Positions 60,614-64,000 of a DNA stretch of 64,000 nt are shown piece after piece. The stretch's first letter is position 1. Each line of letters begins with the position of its first letter. The translations under genes and the position numbers were made by a program. The notes under the pieces are model-generated. The model saw only the letters and a program-made list of their open reading frames with translations. It had not been told where the DNA came from and did no database searches. Source of the stretch: Cinnamomum chago (Eukaryota; Streptophyta; Magnoliopsida; Laurales; Lauraceae); contig CP142451.1 in assembly GCA_038049695.1 (NCBI GenBank), positions 12,832,001 through 12,896,000 of the forward strand, written 5' to 3'.

Positions 60614-62819
60614 TAAAACAATACCAACTTCTTGGCTGCGTTCAAAAGCAGTCCTGCGAATCAAGGATTAAAGAACTCTTTGAACTCTCATGATGATTAG
60701 TATCAAAATAAACTCCCACTTTTATATGGGCCTTTTGTCAAATTTTCACTCCAATGAGAGTGGAGAAAGCTATTAAACTGAACATTATAAAACCCTTGAA
60801 TTTCTAATCATATTATTTTGTTCACCTATTTTATAAGTGATAAATCATAGAGAGGTCCCACACTTTGTCGGAATGACTTCCACTAGATCCTATACAAGGA
60901 ATAGGAGGGGCATTTATGTTAGGTGGTTTAGATATTTCTAAGTAGGCTTCACTGATGGATCTCACTGATGGATCTCTTGAAATTCTTCCAAGTCCAAGTA
61001 CATCTGTAGGGCACCTTGTGTAGCTAAAGTAAAAAATGGAAGTCAGCAAACTCCCTCTTTTTTCGCATAAATTTGTTTCATATCCCTCCATTGGAAGTAT
61101 TATTCTCCTTGTAAAAACATTTTAACTCATGACAAAGCCTTTTACCAAAAAAAAAAAAGTTATGACAAAACACTCACACCAAATGTTGATTTACTTGAAC
61201 ATGTCATATTTCTCTTTTTGTTTTCGTAGAAAAGTGATTCCATGAACGTGCTCTTGAATTTTTCACCAATTGATAGAAAGTTCTTTTTATTACTATAGTC
61301 TCATGTGCCCTAACATAGATGACCCCGGATGTGGATATCATATTGAGAGAAGCGTTCCACCTTCTGCTGCCTACTTGAATGCATCATACTGAAGATGGTG
61401 GGGTATAAACAGATTTAGATGTGGATAGCAGATGAGACAATTACGTATCTAATATAATAACACTAGCTCTTAATTTTAAGAGCTCGGAAACTTTTTGAGG
61501 TTCCATGTGGATAAAAAAATTTGTGATGAAATCCAACAAAAAATAAAAGTTAAATTGAGATAAGCACCAATTATTTTTTATATTTTTAAACAAGTTATTA
61601 TTTGATGTTGAATAAATAATTTACATGTTATGTTATTTTTCTTCAACAAATTGTTTCACCAAATTAGAAATTTTGAATTTCTAAAAGGAATCCACAGCCG
61701 CATCAGAAAACATTAGCACCAATTCAATGAGTAAAAAAATTCGCATCGAACAGAAATTTCTAAATTCTGTTGGAATTCTTTTTTGAAAATTTCATTTCTA
61801 TGTAATTAACTGACATAGATTTTTTTTTTTACGTGGAAAGGTTGTATACATCAACGTACATTAATATATATATATTGTAAGTGCCTAAAAATTACAGACT
61901 TGATTATTAGAGGATTAAGCTCTTGGTTTGGAGATCTTGGGAAGATGAGGGGAAAGGATCGAGCCTCTGACGACCTGAAAGAGAGAAACAGTAAGTCAGA
62001 GCCCCTGGCTATAAGCAGCCGAAGGCCCTCCGACGCTCAAGTCAATGTAGGAACTGAAAGGGAATGGAGAATAAGAGGTCTGGGAGGGAGACGGGTTGCG
62101 TACCTTCCACGGTTTTCCTTCATGCAATATATAGACGTGATAGTCATCATTGGACTGCTCCCTAGAGGGGAGGGGAGTCCTATCAGAGTGTACTCTTATC
62201 TCCTGAGTGGGGGTAGGTGAAAAGGGAGTGTCCCATCGGACCATCATTCCACGCCTATAGACATGACCCTGAGATAAGGCGTGCCCCTTATCTAGGTCCG
62301 GCGCCCACTCTGCCTGTCAGTTCGCCGTTTCCATCACGGCAGCGCATTTATGGCTGCATTAATGGCTAAGTGACAGGGGCCGAGATCGGGCAGAGGCTGA
62401 GGCTGAGGTCGGGACTCATGACGTAGCCCCCGAGACTCGCCCTATGATTCTTTCGAGACGGCGTTGCGGCCGACCTTGGGTGGTACCGAGACCAATGGCA
62501 ACCGAGACTGGAGGGTGACCCCACCTAAACCCGTGAGCACAGAACGACCCCACACAATTGCCCCCTAGCTCTTTTCGTATCTTGCTTTTATGAGATTCTC
62601 ATCATGATGCCCCTTCGTCTACCCTAGGCAATAAATAGGGCACCATAATTGCTTCGCCCTGTCAAGCACGTGGGACACCGTTCCGTATGCCCGAGGTGAT
62701 AAATGTCGTACCAGAGGCGTGGTGGGAGGCGAACCGTTGCCGCCACGTGGAGTCTCCTGTCTGGTCGGTCGCTGGGATCGAAATGACGCATGGCAGGATA
62801 ATGAAGAGGGGCGTCCCTC
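60614..62819. other. Intergenic DNA grading into the upstream part of the gag-like element
   Basis: Up to about 61875 it is AT-rich with nothing recognisable. From about 61877, after an AT run, GC content rises abruptly and the sequence may be the retroelement LTR or leader (start 'tgtaagtgcc'). I could not find a primer-binding site or the LTR end, so its 5' boundary is open. Confidence 0.4.
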
Positions 62820-62826
62820 TATAAAA
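62820..62826 (+). promoter_or_regulatory. TATA box upstream of the gag-like gene
   Basis: TATAAAA in a C-rich setting, about 47 bp before the open frame at 62867 and followed by a pyrimidine-rich start region. Confidence 0.5.
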
Positions 62827-62866
62827 ATGGAAGCGCCCCCTTCCCTTTCTCTTTTACCCTGGTTGT

Positions 62867-64000
62867 TTGTCTGAGAAGGAGAGCTCTGTTGAAGACGAAG
62901 TTCTGCCACAGATTTTGCTGAAAAACGAACCGACCGATCTCGGGAACTTTTCTTTCTTGCCTTCTGCTTCTTCGTCCTCAGTAATCTTCAGCATCCTTTC
63001 TATGAGTTTCATCTTCTCTCTCTGCTATTTCTTTGTGCCTCCTTTCTTCTCTTCGCTTTCAGAAGGTTTAGGTCCTTTAGGGTTTTTCCAGTTTTCATTC
63101 CTAGTCACCTGCCTCTTATCCTCCAAAGAAATGGGGATTTATAGCCACTGGTTAGAAGGTCCTGCAGCCTTGGAGGCCTTTAGGTCGTCGTTCAAGATCC
63201 CGGCCGACGTCTTGGTTAAACCTGACGACCTCGAGGACCTTCCTGGTGGCCTTTCCAGGTACAAGGAATGGATGTCTTTCCCCTTGCTGTCGGTGTGTGA
63301 AGGCGGGGTCAGGTTCCCTATCCATCAGCTCCTCCGGTCCTGCCTCAATGCGTGGCACATCTGCCCCTTCCAGTTGATGCCAAATGGTTTCAAGATTATA
63401 ATGGGCGTGGCAGAGCTAAACTGGATCCTCGACATCGATCTTGGGGTACATGACATAGAAGATGTCTATGACATCTGTAAAGCTGCAGGGGGTGAGGATC
63501 TTTACTATCTCCGGGTGAAGGCCAGGCGTCGGCCCTTGTGAATGCCCTAGAGGATTCGAACAAATACGCCGGGATGAACGGATCGTGGTCTCGGGGAACT
63601 GGGAGTTCAAGGGTACCGAGACCGAAGTGGAGAGGAGAATCCAGGTCCCACGGAAACCTGGGACCCCTCCCAGTAAATACCTGTCCTTCGTGCTATTTTT
63701 GCTCGTTGTTTATGCCGAGCTGACGCCCTTGCTGTTTTCTTACGCAGGTATTGAGAAAAGGAGGAGAGAGACCAACTTCAACAAGTGGAAGAGGAACGAC
63801 GCGTGGTTGGAGAAGATTTGCAGTTACCACGGTCACCACGACCGAGCTGCCTTCTCTCTACTTGGGTACAAGCCGCGGTACAGGTCTTATACCAGTAAGA
63901 CTGCCGAGGTCCCTCTTGAGCCGGTAGGGGAGATCGTACTTGCGCTTGCCGAGACCAAAGGCCAAGCCACGGAGCCCCAAGACCCGATTATTATCACCGA
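62867..64000 (+). pseudogene. gag-like gene of a Ty3/gypsy-type element, frameshifted, runs off the window
   Basis: The first frame (62867-63541) carries, from the ATG at 63131 onward, a region like the 'putative gypsy type transposon' domain (Pfam PF04195 style): PHQ/PIHQLLRS followed by an Asn-Gly-Phe-Lys block. The similarity moves to a second frame at about 63535 (stop TGA at 63539-63541) and to a third at about 63570, each fitting loss of one base. A likely intron ends at the acceptor TTCTTACGCAG (about 63748), after which a basic region starting IEKRRRETNF continues open to the end. The two frameshifts indicate a decayed copy. The rest of the element lies beyond the window. Confidence 0.6.

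Overview
This window is nuclear DNA of a flowering plant. It holds intron-rich genes of plant-specific families (a PERK receptor kinase, a RABG3-type Rab7, a PXA-PX-Nexin_C protein, an Mpv17/PMP22 protein) separated by AT-rich intergenic DNA full of transposons. The window does not fix the species. Long introns, dense nested transposons and absence of grass-like GC bias suggest a non-grass, perhaps woody, angiosperm.

Layout. 0.84-15.07 kb, minus strand: a 15-exon gene for a membrane-anchored PXA-PX-Nexin_C sorting-nexin-like protein (1130 aa); its introns carry several tandem duplications and a tRNA-like relic. About 17.2-28.76 kb: a nested transposon block framed by roughly 750-bp inverted arms. 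Inside are a captured antisense first exon of a chloroplast Holliday-junction resolvase (MOC1) gene, a SINE, a 3150-bp solo LTR with a 5-bp target duplication, a MITE and a Helitron end; an hAT-like element interrupts the right arm. 33.57-39.44 kb, plus strand: an 8-exon PERK gene (703 aa). 42.79-48.22 kb, plus strand: a 7-exon RABG3/Rab7 GTPase gene (207 aa), with a U12-type-looking intron, a GC-AG intron and LINE/SINE debris in intron 3. 50.56-55.02 kb, minus strand: a 3-exon Mpv17/PMP22-family gene (216 aa). 55-62.8 kb: intergenic DNA with hAT and Tourist-like elements and a cluster of GGGATATC motifs. 62.87 kb to the end: a frameshifted gag-like gene of a Ty3/gypsy-type element that runs off the window.

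The four host genes are unlinked in function apart from a shared endomembrane theme: PI3P-type membrane recognition (PX protein), late endosome/vacuole traffic (Rab7), a plasma-membrane/cell-wall receptor kinase (PERK) and an organelle membrane protein. All four reconstruct to complete reading frames across their introns by eye; splice sites were chosen from consensus and frame, with no transcript evidence. The most notable items are the transposon-captured MOC1 exon, the array of about 99-bp-spaced hairpins in the solo LTR, the minor-spliceosome-type intron in the Rab7 gene, and a recurrent pattern of two-copy local tandem duplications in introns.
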